Shown here piece by piece: positions 9,099 through 17,833 of a stretch of DNA of 48,103 bases. Position 1 is the first letter of the stretch. Each line of letters starts with the position of its first letter. The notes beneath the pieces are model-generated. The model saw nothing but the letters and a program-made list of their open reading frames with translations. It searched no databases and was not told the origin of the DNA. Both the position numbers and the translations under genes were made by a program. The stretch comes from Streptomyces sp. SID3343 (GTDB lineage Bacteria; Actinomycetota; Actinomycetes; Streptomycetales; Streptomycetaceae). The stretch covers positions 1 through 48,103 of the forward strand of contig NZ_WWJX01000771.1 of the NCBI RefSeq assembly GCF_009865215.1. Direction: 5' to 3'.

Positions 9099-9464
9099 TC
9101 AATTCGTCCAGGTTTTGAGCTGGGTGGCGACTTCTCGCACCGGGAGGCCTTCGCGTGCCGCGTGGGCGAGGGGAAGGACGGTGTCGAGGCCGGGGCTCAC
9201 CGGGAGGCCGCACACGGCGAGGTAGGCCGCGGTGACGGTGGCTGCGAACAGCAGGTTCCTTGTCTCGAGGCTGGGGTTCCGGGCGAGCTCGCACAGCAGC
9301 GCGGCGGCTTTGTGGTGGGGCTCGGGGTAGACCTCGTGGTCGAGGATCTCCGCGCGGTGTCGTGCCTCGGCCGCGATCGGCACGCCGTAGTCGACGACCT
9401 GGGGGTCTCCGGGGATCTGTTGGGCCACGGCCAGGATCCACGCGAGGTCGATCCGCAGGTTCAC
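9099..9464 (-). CDS. Fic-type toxin of a toxin-antitoxin pair
   Basis: 121 residues, start GTG at 9464 overlapping the antitoxin stop by four bases (GTGA). The start NLRIDLAWILAVAQQIPGD and the central AALLCELARNPSLETRN with LLFAATVTAAYLAVCGLPV match small actinobacterial proteins called Fic-family toxin components. The canonical Fic HPFx(D/E)GNGR motif is not visible, so classic AMP transfer cannot be assumed. The coupled small gene upstream encodes an RHH-like antitoxin, giving a type II-like module. Both genes are intact in a region of broken genes, which suggests continued selection or recent arrival. Confidence 0.8.
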   Translation of the reverse strand: MNLRIDLAWILAVAQQIPGDPQVVDYGVPIAAEARHRAEILDHEVYPEPHHKAAALLCELARNPSLETRNLLFAATVTAAYLAVCGLPVSPGLDTVLPLAHAAREGLPVREVATQLKTWTN

Positions 9465-9724
9465 GCGGCGTCCCGCGGCGCGGTCCGCGCCGACTCCGCC
9501 GCGAGACCCGGATAGCGGTCCTCGCCGACCTCCGCCTCGAACCGGTCGGCGTACGCCGCCAGGAACGTCGCGGCGCCGGCCATGAACGCGGCGCGCGACT
9601 CGTTCACGTCCTGCTCGATCAGATCGGCCACGTAGCCCTGCAGGCTCAGCCCACGGCGCTTGGCCCGCTCCTCGGCGGCGGCCTTGACGGCCTCGTCGAG
9701 CCGGATGTTCGTCTGCTTACCCAT
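9461..9724 (-). CDS. RHH-like antitoxin
   Basis: 87 residues. The start KQTNIRLDEAVKAAAEERAK followed by RGLSLQGYVADLIEQDV is a ribbon-helix-helix-type DNA-binding fold: one beta strand, then two helices. Residues about 45-87 are acidic and would wrap the toxin. The gene precedes and overlaps the Fic-type toxin by four bases, so the two are translationally coupled. As in other such modules the antitoxin, alone or with the toxin, probably represses its own promoter; the palindrome CTGGTACCAG 22 bp upstream of the ATG (9724) is the obvious candidate site. Confidence 0.82.
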   Translation of the reverse strand: MGKQTNIRLDEAVKAAAEERAKRRGLSLQGYVADLIEQDVNESRAAFMAGAATFLAAYADRFEAEVGEDRYPGLAAESARTAPRDAA

Positions 9725-9745
9725 GCCCACGAGCATAGCTACATC

Positions 9746-9755
9746 CTGGTACCAG
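9746..9755. promoter_or_regulatory. candidate operator of the Fic toxin-antitoxin operon
   Basis: CTGGTACCAG is a perfect 10-bp palindrome 22 bp upstream of the antitoxin ATG. Ribbon-helix-helix antitoxins usually bind short palindromes overlapping their promoter. The assignment is by position only. Confidence 0.45.
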
Positions 9756-10059
9756 TGGCTAGCTGACAGAGATTGTTGCGGAGGCCGGCCCGGTTGAGGC
9801 GGCATTCGAGGCACTCGACAGGTCGCCGGCCTCGTACCCGACCCGATCGGCCGGGCCATTCGCCTTCTTCGCCGGTGCTTCGCGTGGGACCGGCGGAGCT
9901 GGTGTGCAGCACCGTCGGTGGCGAAGTCGATGTCCGCCGTGCGGTTGGGGTTACGCTCCGGGCCGCACGCGAAGGGGTAGGCGCGCGTGGCGCGTGTTTG
10001 GTGGTGCACGGGAGGACAGCAGTTTCTCGCGGGGAAGTGCTGCGCAACGTCTTGGCGTT

Positions 10060-10632
10060 GGCGGTGATGGACGGGATGAGGAACGCCGGGCTGCCCGTCG
10101 TCGACCGGCGGCGCGACCAAGCCGACCTCGGTCACCGAGATCGTGCCGGGGCGGCAGCCACCCGCACCGGATCACCGAGCCGCACGCCGGCGGCCTCGAC
10201 GGAGGCCCGGTCCAGGACCACGTCGCGGGGACCGGCCGGCGCGCGAACCGCGACCACGGAGACCGCCGCGGACTTCCCATAATCCGCGACCGTGAAGCGG
10301 TCGCTGAGCCGATGCCCCGCCCGGTCCACGACGACGGCGTCGTGAACGCTGACCGTCGGGTGCGCGTCCGCGGCGCCGGCGACTCGCCGGGCGCGGTCGA
10401 CGAGCGCGAGCGGCAGGGTCGGCACACGCAGGGGACCGCCGTCGTCGGCGGCGACGGGCGACACCGTGGCGTCGGCGGCCGTCGAGCGCACCTCGGCGGC
10501 ATCGGCCGCGCCGATCGTGTCGGTCAGGATCAGGGTCGCCGCGACGAACGCCACGGGCAGTGCGACCGCGCGCACGGACGTCAACAGCCGCAATCGCTGC
10601 GCGAGGAAACCCCGCACAGTCAGCCTGAGCAT
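10060..10632 (-). pseudogene. FtsX-like ABC permease, N-terminal fragment
   Basis: From the ATG at 10632 the frame reads MLRLTVRGFLAQRLRLL, a first membrane segment (VALPVAFVAATLILTDTI) and then a periplasmic-type domain (VDRAGHRLSDRFTVADYGKS, VVLDRASVEAAGVRLGDPV). This is the start of a MacB/FtsX-family permease of the large actinobacterial type. After VRVAAAPA a frameshift occurs near 10145; the neighbouring frame continues ISVTEVGLVAPPVDD for a short way before homology is lost near 10060. The remaining transmembrane segments are absent here. A C-terminal FtsX piece lies at about 12940-13239 in the opposite orientation. Confidence 0.68.
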
Positions 10633-10712
10633 CGGTCCGACTCCCCACACGACCGAGCGACAACGGCTGTTGCACCGGGCGGATTCTCGTACGGGCGGGC
10701 CGCCATCTGCCG

Positions 10713-11068
10713 ATGCCGGAAGTTCTTCAACAGTTCAAGAACCTCTGTCGCGACTGCCCCCTCCGCGCACGCTGCACGACATCGAGGACCGGACGCGTGG
10801 TGACCGTCCATCCCCGTCACGACGTCCTCGACGCCCGCCCGAGGCCAAGTCGCCGACGATCCGGAACGGGAGGCCGAGTAGCGCCGTGGGAGACCACCGG
10901 TCGAACGCGCCGTCGCCTGGCTTGTCGCCGGAGGCAACCGCAAGGTTCCCTACCGCGGCGTCATCGCGGACGACACCTGGCTCCACACCCGAGTCGCGGC
11001 ACTCAACCTCCGCCGACTTGTCGATCTCGGACTCACATACACCGGTGCGACCTGGACACTCGCCCGCC
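10713..11068 (+). pseudogene. IS1182-like transposase, C-terminal fragment
   Basis: One frame reads CRDCPLRARCTTSRTGRVV, then HPRHDVL, the Cys-rich stretch of IS1182-type transposases. After a frameshift another frame gives RRGRPPVERAVAWLVAGGNR, KVPYRGVIADDTWLHTRVAA and LNLRRLVDLGLTYTGATWTLA, the conserved C-terminus. The usual stop after WTLA is missing because the sequence runs directly into the opposite-strand IS982-like fragment. It is inactive debris. Confidence 0.72.
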
Positions 11069-11720
11069 CCGATCCGCGAGTCCGCGTTCGAAGTCGCGGC
11101 CGTAGTGGTGACGGTCGGCGATCAGGACCTGTCCCGGTCGGGCGGCGAGCAGGTCCGGGTCGTGGGCGGCGGAACAGGTCGAACAGGGTGGTGCGTTCGT
11201 AGGCCTTGGCGCCGGTGAGGGCGAACGCCATGGGCAGGCCGTGCAGCGTGCAGACCCGGTGAGGTCGCAGTCCCCGGAAGTAGCGCCAGTGGTGTGCGCG
11301 GCAGCCGTATTCGGCCCATCCGGCCGGGTCCGAGCGTTTCGTGGTCTCCCGGGAACGACCCCACTCCGCTGGGGTGGAGTCGACCGTCCCACGTCGTCGC
11401 TCCACCACGTCGTGTCCGCCGCGAGGACACCGATGACGTGTCGGACGAGTTCTCCCGCGTGTCGCAGGCGCTTGTTCCAGCCCGACTGTCCCGACAGATA
11501 CGGGAACAGCTGCCGCAGGTGGGAGCCCGCATGGCGGAGCCGTCGGGCCTCGGAGGTGAACCCGAGCAGGGCCTGCATCACGGCGAGGGTGACCAGCTCG
11601 GCGTCGCTCAACCGCGGCGTCAGGCCCACCTTCATCGAGCGCTTCGCCGAACTGCTCCTTCGCGGCGCTCTGTCCCTCGACCGGGCGGTGCCCACGGTTT
11701 GCCTGATGCCGGATCGCGCC
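11045..11720 (-). pseudogene. IS982/IS4-type transposase, broken
   Basis: The minus strand encodes VGLTPRLSDAELVTLAVMQ, ALLGFTSEARRLRHAGSHLR and QSGWNKRLRHAGELVRHVIG, then in shifted frames GRSRETTKRSDPAGWAEYG, FALTGAKAYERTTLFDLF and LLAARPGQVLIADRHHYGRD. These are successive parts of a Streptomyces IS982-like DDE transposase with the frame changing at least twice and the C-terminus missing. The 3' end abuts an IS1182 remnant and the 5' end abuts a membrane-domain fragment, suggesting stacked insertions. Confidence 0.72.
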
Positions 11721-11758
11721 ATGTGGGTCGCGCGATGCGTGCAACCAGCCGTGAAGCC

Positions 11759-11929
11759 GGTGGCCTTCGAGCGTCGGTAGCCGTGCGGCGGCAGTTCCCG
11801 GCCGGTGACCGCCTCCACCCGTCGGCGTTCCGCCCCGGCGAAGGACCGCGAGGCCGCCAGGGCCCCCACCAGGACCGGCACGATCGGAAGCGTCACCACA
11901 CCGACCGAGTACCCGACCACCGCGGCCAC
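11759..11929 (-). pseudogene. sensor/membrane-domain fragment
   Basis: A minus-strand frame reads VGYSVGVVTLPIVPVLVGAL, then AASRSFAGAERRRVEAVTGR and ELPPHGYRR. This resembles the end of the membrane-spanning sensor domain found at the N-terminus of some actinobacterial histidine kinases (pattern ASRxFAxxERxRVxAVTGRPLPPxxYR). No kinase core follows, because the IS982-like fragment begins immediately. The 12-kb side is degraded as well. Confidence 0.45.
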
Positions 11930-12094
11930 GACGACGCCTTCCGCTTCTCGGTAGGTCTCGCCCTGCCCGCACAGGACCTGGGCCGACGCGGACAGGGCGA
12001 CGCGCTGACCTTGTGGACCGGCGTCGGCTCCGTCGCCCTGAGGACCACCGCCGTCGTCCTGGGCGGCGCGGGACGCGTCGTTCGGCTCAGCCCG

Positions 12095-12454
12095 TCAGCA
12101 CTTGTCCGCCACCGCGTCGATTCGTGATCCGAAGTCCTCTCTGTAGACGTTCCATTCGTCGCCCGGACTCACCGAACGACAGGTCTTCTTCCCGCCGCTC
12201 CAGTCGATGAAGGCACCGGATCGGTTGGCCCGGAAGGACCACACATGGTCGCGAAACTTCGCCGGCAGGTCGACGTAGCCGCCCTTCCACTGGTACAGAT
12301 CGCCCTCGCCGTACTCCTGGTACCACAGGCAGATCGTTTTCGCCGAACACTTCAGCGCGGAGTCGGCGGCGTGGGCCGGTGCGGAAGCCCCGCCCAAGAT
12401 GGTCAGCAACACCACCGCCACGGGCATGGCCTGCGCACGCATGGACGCTTTCAT
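12095..12454 (-). CDS. secreted peptidase-inhibitor-I36-like protein
   Basis: 119 residues with a strong AGGAGGA site before the ATG at 12454. The signal peptide is about 1-29 (ending SAPAHA). The mature 90 residues contain CLWYQEYGEGDLYQWKGGYV, a DHVWSFRANRSGAFIDW stretch and a C-terminal DEWNVYREDFGSRIDAV, with four Cys. This is the crystallin-like pattern of the peptidase inhibitor I36/SMPI family, which blocks metalloproteinases outside the cell; some homologues have no proven inhibitor role. It is transcribed alone, and its flanks are degraded. Confidence 0.75.
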   Translation of the reverse strand: MKASMRAQAMPVAVVLLTILGGASAPAHAADSALKCSAKTICLWYQEYGEGDLYQWKGGYVDLPAKFRDHVWSFRANRSGAFIDWSGGKKTCRSVSPGDEWNVYREDFGSRIDAVADKC

Positions 12455-12939
12455 GTCTCCTCCTGTACGTCGGTTGAGGACCGGCGGATACGTGACGCCG
12501 GCAGTGCCGGGGGACCACTCGGTGGCGCCCGGCTTGCCGAATCGCGAAACCGCCGAGTCGACGTTATTCGGAGGAATCACATACTTTGTCATCTCTGCGT
12601 GGCGTTCGCCCGAACGGGTTCGCTGGACCAGTGAGGGTGCCGTGACGTGTATCCCGCTCCGGGGAAGGAGCGTGTGGCAGCGCGGGTCGGTTGAGCACGG
12701 GGTGTCGCGAAGCAGGATGACACGCTCCAGCACCAAGCGGCCCTCACTGTCACGGCCCTGGTGTCCCAGCTCGGACACCAGCCGCAAAGTAGGTCGCGAG
12801 TAGCCGAGCGCGCCCCGACTCCGCGCCCTGGGCCCCGTCGTTGGTCTCGATCGGGTGATCGAGGCCAAAGGGGCACGCGTGCGACAAGAGTGGGCGCCAG
12901 AGGATTTGGTGGCGAACCGGACGCCGGCAGACGGCGACT
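12455..12939. other. 485-bp stretch, nothing recognised
   Basis: Contains the promoter side of the I36-like gene. No recognisable coding sequence, hairpin or repeat was found. Confidence 0.4.
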
Positions 12940-13239
12940 GGGACCGGGTGGCGAACTGCTCGGGGCGACCCGGGCGCGGATGCTGTGCGTCGTGGGCGCC
13001 GAGTCGTTGATCGCGGTGTTGATCGGCGTACTGCCGTCAGCCGGGGCTGGGGCAGCGGTGATCGCCGCCCAGTGGTTGTCGCTCGACCGCATCGTAGACA
13101 ACGCGCAACTCACCGCCCCTGGCGCGAAATCGGGCAGACCGCAATGCTGTGCGCCCTCGTCGCGGTGGTGGTTGCGGTCGCCTCCACCCGGCGAACGACA
13201 CGAGGGCGCGCGATTGGCTTCGTGGGCACGCGCGAGTAG
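12940..13239 (+). pseudogene. FtsX-like ABC permease, C-terminal fragment
   Basis: The plus strand reads ELLGATRARMLCVVGAESLI, AVLIGVLPSAGAGAAVIAAQ and WLSLDRIVDNAQLTAP, then after a one-base shift WREIGQTAMLCALVAVVVAV and ASTRRTTRGRAIGFVGTRE to a stop at 13237. This is the last extracellular loop, the two C-terminal membrane helices and the cytosolic tail of a MacB/FtsX permease. No N-terminal part precedes it. It may be the missing end of the permease fragment at 10060-10632. Confidence 0.62.
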
Positions 13240-13727
13240 CCCCTGTACTCGAATGGGGCGGCATGCACCGTCCGCCCCGATGTGGTCGTACCCGGACCCG
13301 ACGGTCTCGGGCGTACGCCGTGGACCACCGGGCTCGAAGCTGCTCGCAGTCCGAGCGCCGGCGCCGTCGTCGGGCACACTCCCGCCGACGCCCGCACGCG
13401 TCGGGTCAGTCGCGACAGGTCGGCAACGCAGTGCGGGAACGGACGGGCGCCGAGTGGATATCGGCAAGGCTCCTGGTGAGGTGCGGAGTGATGTGCTCGG
13501 CCTTGATGCCATCCGACCCATGGGTGGTCTGTGTCGACGAGCGACCTTCACGCTGGACCGGTGTCGGTTGCCGTTCACGTCATGGCCACCGGGTCTTGGG
13601 TTGTCGCCGTCGGACCGTGGGGGGAGCGTCCTCGAGGGTGACCGATTGTCGGCGTTTGCCGACGAGGCGCCGGTTGGGGGCGGCGGCCGACCTCGAAAAG
13701 GGTTGGAGGAGAACAGGGTTCGGGCCC
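13240..13727. other. 488-bp stretch, nothing recognised
   Basis: Open frames are present on both strands, but none is recognisable, and no repeat or hairpin stands out. Confidence 0.35.
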
Positions 13728-13868
13728 TGCTCGACAGGGTCTGTGCCGTCGCGGTGAACCGCTCCGTTGCCACCCGCAGTCGCACCTGCGGGTTCGCCTC
13801 GAGGTTGAGGTACCACAGCGGGTGCTTGTCCGCGCCGCCGAGGGAAGCGACGATCAGATAGACCGCCC
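13728..13868 (-). pseudogene. deazaflavin-dependent nitroreductase fragment
   Basis: The minus strand reads WAVYLIVASLGGADKHPLWY, LNLEANPQVRLRVATERF and TATAQTLSSRARTLF. The core pattern ASxGGAxxHPxWYxNLxANPxV is the hallmark of F420H2-dependent (Ddn-type) nitroreductase-family proteins. Both ends are missing, leaving about 47 residues. Confidence 0.6.
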
Positions 13869-14814
13869 ACGCCACGTTGGCCTGGTGCGCCGAGCGCGGC
13901 CACCCTCGGCAAGGGCCGATCCACGAGATCCAACTCTCCGACCCCGCCACCACCGAGCCGGACCGGCTCGTCACACCCCCGATGAGGCGCGCGAAGCTCC
14001 GCGTGGACGGCACGTTGCCCACGGTCACCCTGCCGGGCCGACGGCCGTGCCGACCGGCGCGAAGGTCGAGGTACGGCCGGGCCTGTGAGTACCGCCGAGT
14101 ACCACTGAGTACGAACCCGGCGGCGCCGGCGCGGGCGCGCCGTGCTGCGCGCCGGGTCGAACCCGTCCGGGGCAGATTCGGCGGACCTCCTGCGCCACCG
14201 AACGCGACGCCGTAGCAATGCACTTGAGGTGTGGCGTGGCGAGAACGTTCGGCAGAGCGGGAGGCCGGGATGGGCACGAGACCCGATCCCCAGTACTTGG
14301 TGGTGCGTGCGCTCGATCGCTGGGAGAAGGGGCCGGGCACTGGATGCCGCCGGGTCCACCAACAGATCGGTCCAGGCGTATATTCGCGGGCTCGGATACT
14401 TCCTCGGCTACGTCCATCGGGTACCGGGGGCGGCGAACAGGGTCGCGGTCAACTACGCCTTCGGGAGTATGGGTCGTGAAGCCGTCCGGAAGCTGGATCG
14501 CCTCGGCGCGGCGTCCCCGGCCGTGAACTACGCCCGGGTGGCGCCGGCCGCGTCGCACGTGGCGGACCCGACAGGAGGGGATCCGACGCCGGTGCCGGAG
14601 GCCGTGTGCCGTGCCGACGGGCGACCGCTGTTCCAGCCGGTTCTGGGCCGAGGCGAGGGTGCGCGGGCCGCCTTGGCGCTCACCGGGCCGAACCAACCCC
14701 TGTTCGACCTGTGTCAGAACAACCTGGCCCTGGGCGTTGCGCACTCGCTACGAGCTGATCGTGCGAACGGCCGACCCGCTCGGATCGACGGTCGACGCAT
14801 ACCGGTTGCGCTCG
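13869..14814. other. about 0.95 kb without a recognisable gene
   Basis: A plus-strand frame near 14370-14600 (GYFLGYVHRVPGAANRVAVN and onward) has no known family. I see no convincing gene, repeat or RNA here. Confidence 0.35.
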
Positions 14815-14950
14815 ATCACCGCCGACCTGGACGAGGCGATCCGACTGGCCGAACAGGCTGCCGCGGCGATCTCCGCCCAAGCCCCGGGCCGGGCCGACCA
14901 TCGGCTCAACCTGGCCTTGGCGCTGCACGTTCGGCACGCCGGCGACCCCG
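14815..14950 (+). pseudogene. TPR-repeat fragment (CHAT-type protein)
   Basis: The frame reads SITADLDEAIRLAEQAAAAI and SAQAPGRADHRLNLALALHV. This matches one tetratricopeptide unit of actinobacterial CHAT/TPR proteins (DLDxAIxLxxxAxxxxPxxHPxRAxxLxNLxxAL). It ends abruptly at the Rhs remnant, so only one repeat of a much larger gene survives. Confidence 0.55.
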
Positions 14951-14969
14951 AGCGGCACGCGCGGGCGCA

Positions 14970-15983
14970 CCGTCGACCAGCCCGGTGGGGTCGTCAACGA
15001 CTACTTCGCCAACGACCTCGTTCGCCGGCAGAGCACCGGGTGCGTGCGGCAGACGTGGACGCTGGACGCCGCACAGCGACTGCGGGGCTCGGTGACGGAG
15101 ACCGCAGGCTCCGGCACCTGGACGCCGACGGCACGCGACTGAACCACTACGGCAGCGACTCGGACAATCCGCGATGGACCGAAGAGGACTCCGCCGGCAG
15201 GATCACACGCAACGTGTTGTCCCCGCTGAGCGAACTCGCGGCCACCACGGAGAAGACCGGCGGAGCCGTCCTGCAACTCGCGAATCTCCACGGCGACGTC
15301 GTGGTCTCCCTGCCACTGAGCGCGCCCCAGTCGCCCGTCGTACGGGACTTCGACGAATTCGGAACCGTACTCGATGGCGACCCGACCGCCCGCTACGGTT
15401 GGCTGGGCGCCAACCAGCGATCGTCCGAGACGCCCTTGCACGACCTTCTCATGGGTGTACGCATGTACGACCCCGCAGCCGGCCGGTTCCTGTCGACGGA
15501 CCCGGTGCCCGGCGGGTCCGCGACCGCGTACGACTACGCCGATCAGGACCCGATCAACCAGATCGACCTCACCGGCAAGTGGAGCGCGCACCACCGGGAC
15601 GCCTGCTACTCGAACTACGGCGTCGGCCTTCGCAAAGTCTGTGACGACCGTCAATGGCGCTCCGTGGACTGGTACTTCAGAATCACGAACCGAGTCTGCG
15701 GGGCGCTCTCCTCGATACCTTCCCCTGGTCCCTGTCCAGTTATGGCGTTTCCATCGGTAAAGGTTTCTACAGTCATCAGGAGTTCACCGGCTACACGTAC
15801 CACGCGTTCTGGTACACCGAGGATGGCGCTGCCAAGCACGGCCGAGGCCGATACGGCTGCGGTTGGAGAAGCAGGGGGAACTGCCATCTGCAGCCCTGGA
15901 GCAACCTCGTCTTCGAGGCCCACGGAAGGTTCTACCTGGGAGGCCGCGTCTACGGTTTCACGGTGGGTTATTACTGGAAGTAG
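14970..15983 (+). pseudogene. Rhs/YD-repeat toxin 3' end, two frameshifts
   Basis: Three consecutive frames together encode the C-terminus of an Rhs protein. Frame one gives DYFANDLVRRQSTGC and RQTWTLDAAQRLRGSVTETA to a stop near 15139. Frame two, from about 15120, gives LNHYGSDSDNPRWTEED, LANLHGDVVVSLPLS, the core RYGWLGANQRSSETPLHDLL, MGVRMYDPAAGRFLSTDPVP and DPINQIDLTGKW. Frame three, from about 15700, completes the variable tail: LDTFPWSLSSYGVSIGKGFY, YTYHAFWYTEDGAAKHG and FYLGGRVYGFTVGYYWK. In intact systems the tail after the core is the toxin. Here two frameshifts and a lost N-terminus make it a pseudogene. The roughly 120-residue Tyr/Trp/Cys-rich tail matches no toxin family I recognise. 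Confidence 0.78.
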
Positions 15984-16119
15984 CCGTGCGGGCATCGCGC
16001 ACGCGACCAAGCCCGCGGCGAAAACATGATCGGCCGAGTCGTCATCGTCCTGGGTCCGGGGAGTCATCCCCGGGGCCAGGACGGTTGCCCCATCGAAAGA
16101 AAATGCCATAGGAGAGAAT

Positions 16120-16656
16120 TTGAACGCCGAGGAGCCCCCCGACGACGAGGCGCTCTTCGCGGCATGGCTCGACCAGTTGACGGAAGGCCCTTGCATGGAC
16201 GTCGACTTCTACGACACCGAACCGGGTGACCACGACTGGCTTCGTGCCATCCATCGGGCCCACGGGGCCATCTCCGCGGCCCGGACCCGGGAGGTGCTGG
16301 AAGGCCACAGACGAGCAGCCGCCGCGCGTTCCCTCGTACTCGTCCTGAAAGACCTCGGCCGCACCGGGGGCCCCACCGATCCGGGGCTCGAGGACGAACG
16401 TGTCGGCGTCCCACACGTCCTGTTGGGGAGCACCGCTCTGGTGAACCTCGATGCCGTCGAGTCCCTGTGCGAGACCGCCGACGCCATGCAGGAACTACTC
16501 GCCACGCAACGCCACTTGGTGTGGCCACTGTGCCCGAGCCACGGCTTCGGGCTCCATGCCCGGATCGTCGACGGCCGCGCCCAGTGGATCTGCGCGGCGA
16601 AAGAACACACGGTTGCGGCGATCGGAAGCCTCGGCCTGGGACGACCACGACGTTGA
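16120..16656 (+). CDS. hypothetical protein, possible Rhs immunity partner
   Basis: 178 residues. The start is TTG at 16120, chosen because AGGAGAG lies six bases upstream and the frame begins an acidic N-terminus (NAEEPPDDEALFAAWLDQL). The middle is helical and Arg-rich, with a strand VLLGSTALVNLDAVE. The C-terminus has CPSHGFGLHARIVDGRAQW followed by ICAAKEHTVAAIGSLG: Cys and His spaced as in a small zinc ribbon, a pattern seen in several Streptomyces hypotheticals. The gene starts 137 bp after the Rhs toxin tail in the same direction, the usual place for an immunity gene, but no immunity family is recognised. It is intact although its putative toxin is broken. Confidence 0.65.
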   Translation: MNAEEPPDDEALFAAWLDQLTEGPCMDVDFYDTEPGDHDWLRAIHRAHGAISAARTREVLEGHRRAAAARSLVLVLKDLGRTGGPTDPGLEDERVGVPHVLLGSTALVNLDAVESLCETADAMQELLATQRHLVWPLCPSHGFGLHARIVDGRAQWICAAKEHTVAAIGSLGLGRPRR

Positions 16657-16751
16657 ATCGAGACACACCCGAGACGGTCCATCGACGTCGATCCGTTGAA
16701 CACGAGCCTCGGCGCACGGATCGCGCTCGCGCGAACCCCCTCCGAAATTAC

Positions 16752-17086
16752 CCCGCCGGTGCCGGCAGGACCCGCGCGGCCCGCCTGGTCCAACGCGCCC
16801 TGCGTTACCGCCGGCCCACCCGGATCGTCGCCGAGGACTTCAAGGCATCCCATCCCAACTTACTTCCAACTCTTCCAGGACTCACCGCGCACCGCCGGCG
16901 AACGCGTCCGCGTCGACTACCATGCCTGGCGCGAACAGGCCGAGGCCGCCCACGTCCGCGTCGGCCGCGGCGACATGGTTGTCGAGATCTCACCGGGCAG
17001 TGCCACCGCCTTCGCGCACGAGATCACCCTGGCCGGACGAGCCGGCTACCGCATCGAACTGGTCGCGCTGCACACCTCGCGCCCGA
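16752..17086 (+). pseudogene. zeta-toxin-like kinase fragment, frameshifted
   Basis: One frame begins PAGAGRTRAARLVQRALR, a decayed Walker A with Arg where the invariant Lys should be, and continues IVAEDFKASHPN. A frameshift near 16858 leads to YFQLFQDSPRTAGERVRVDY, HAWREQAEAAHVRV, GDMVVEISPGSATAFAHEI and GYRIELVALH, after which homology stops. This is the order of elements in actinobacterial zeta-toxin proteins (UDP-GlcNAc or related kinase toxins). The C-terminal half is absent and no epsilon-type antitoxin was seen. Confidence 0.68.
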
Positions 17087-17260
17087 GCGCCGGCAACGAT
17101 CCGCAGGCGCACCGGGGCGGCGGGGCAGCGCCCGGCTGGACCACGTCCGCCGATCCTTGTGAGTGTGCGTTGTGCTGGCGGTGGTTGGTCGTCAGTAGGC
17201 CACGGGTTGTCGTGGGGGTGTTTGTGCCGGTCGGGGTGTGAATGAGCGTGATCGTTCGAC

Positions 17261-17346
17261 TGTCACGGGGGTGACCATCGACTGACGTCGGGTGCCTGAC
17301 ACAAGCGGGTTGTTGTGTCACGGGGGTTGCTCATTCCTGTGTCAGG
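17261..17346. repeat. cluster of TGTCA / TGTGTCA repeats, likely transposon end
   Basis: TGTCACGGGG occurs at 17261 and TGTCACGGGGG at 17316. TGACACAA (17297-17304) and TTGTGTCA (17313-17320) form an 8-bp inverted repeat, and CCTGACACA (17295-17303) pairs with TGTGTCAGG (17338-17346). The cluster lies immediately upstream of a transposase start. Mu- and Tn7-like elements begin with TGTCA-type ends bearing several transposase-binding repeats, so this is probably a left end. A related GTGTCAC with CACGGGGG lies at 17755-17770. Confidence 0.5.
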
Positions 17347-17375
17347 GCTCCTGTGGTGCGGGTGTGCCGGCTGTC

Positions 17376-17742
17376 ATGGCGAGGAGTCGTTCTTCGGGTT
17401 CGGTACATCCTGCTGAGGGTTCCTCGGGTACGGCTGCGGTGATGCGGCCGTTGGCGGTGCGGCGTCTGCCGGCCTTGGCGGAAGCGGGTGGTGTCACCCG
17501 CGCGCACGTGGCGGTCGCCGCGGACGCGGTGGGGGTGTCGGAGCGCACGGTGTGGCGGTGGTTGGCGGCGGCGCGCCTCGGGCCGGGTGGACCCGCCGGG
17601 ACGTGACCGGTTCACGCTGGACGAGGCGCTCTGGTCGTGCCTGGCGGACCTGGGCGGGAACGTGAGAGCCCTGCACCGCTGGATGAGCGATCGGGCTGCG
17701 GCCCTCGCCGAGGATCGGGTCACCAGCACCCTCGCCGCATAA
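17376..17742 (+). pseudogene. Mu/IS481-type transposase, N-terminal fragment
   Basis: Reading from ATG 17376 gives MRPLAVRRLPALAEAGGVTR, then AHVAVAADAVGVSERTVWRW, a helix-turn-helix of the type that starts actinobacterial Mu-like/rve transposases. A frameshift near 17580 moves to another frame, which gives DRFTLDEALWSCLADLGGN and VRALHRWMSDRAAALAED and then stops at 17742. The catalytic DDE core is missing. Confidence 0.6.
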
Positions 17743-17833
17743 CGACACAAACAGGTGTCACTTCACGGGGGATGGTTCAGTGGGCGTGCTTTCGTGGGCC
17801 GCGACAACCTCCTGGTGCGAGCATCTTGTCGCC

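Noticed and set aside
17261-17346. CRISPR-like array
   Set aside because: The repeats are short, irregularly spaced and inverted as well as direct, without uniform spacers. A transposon end explains them better.
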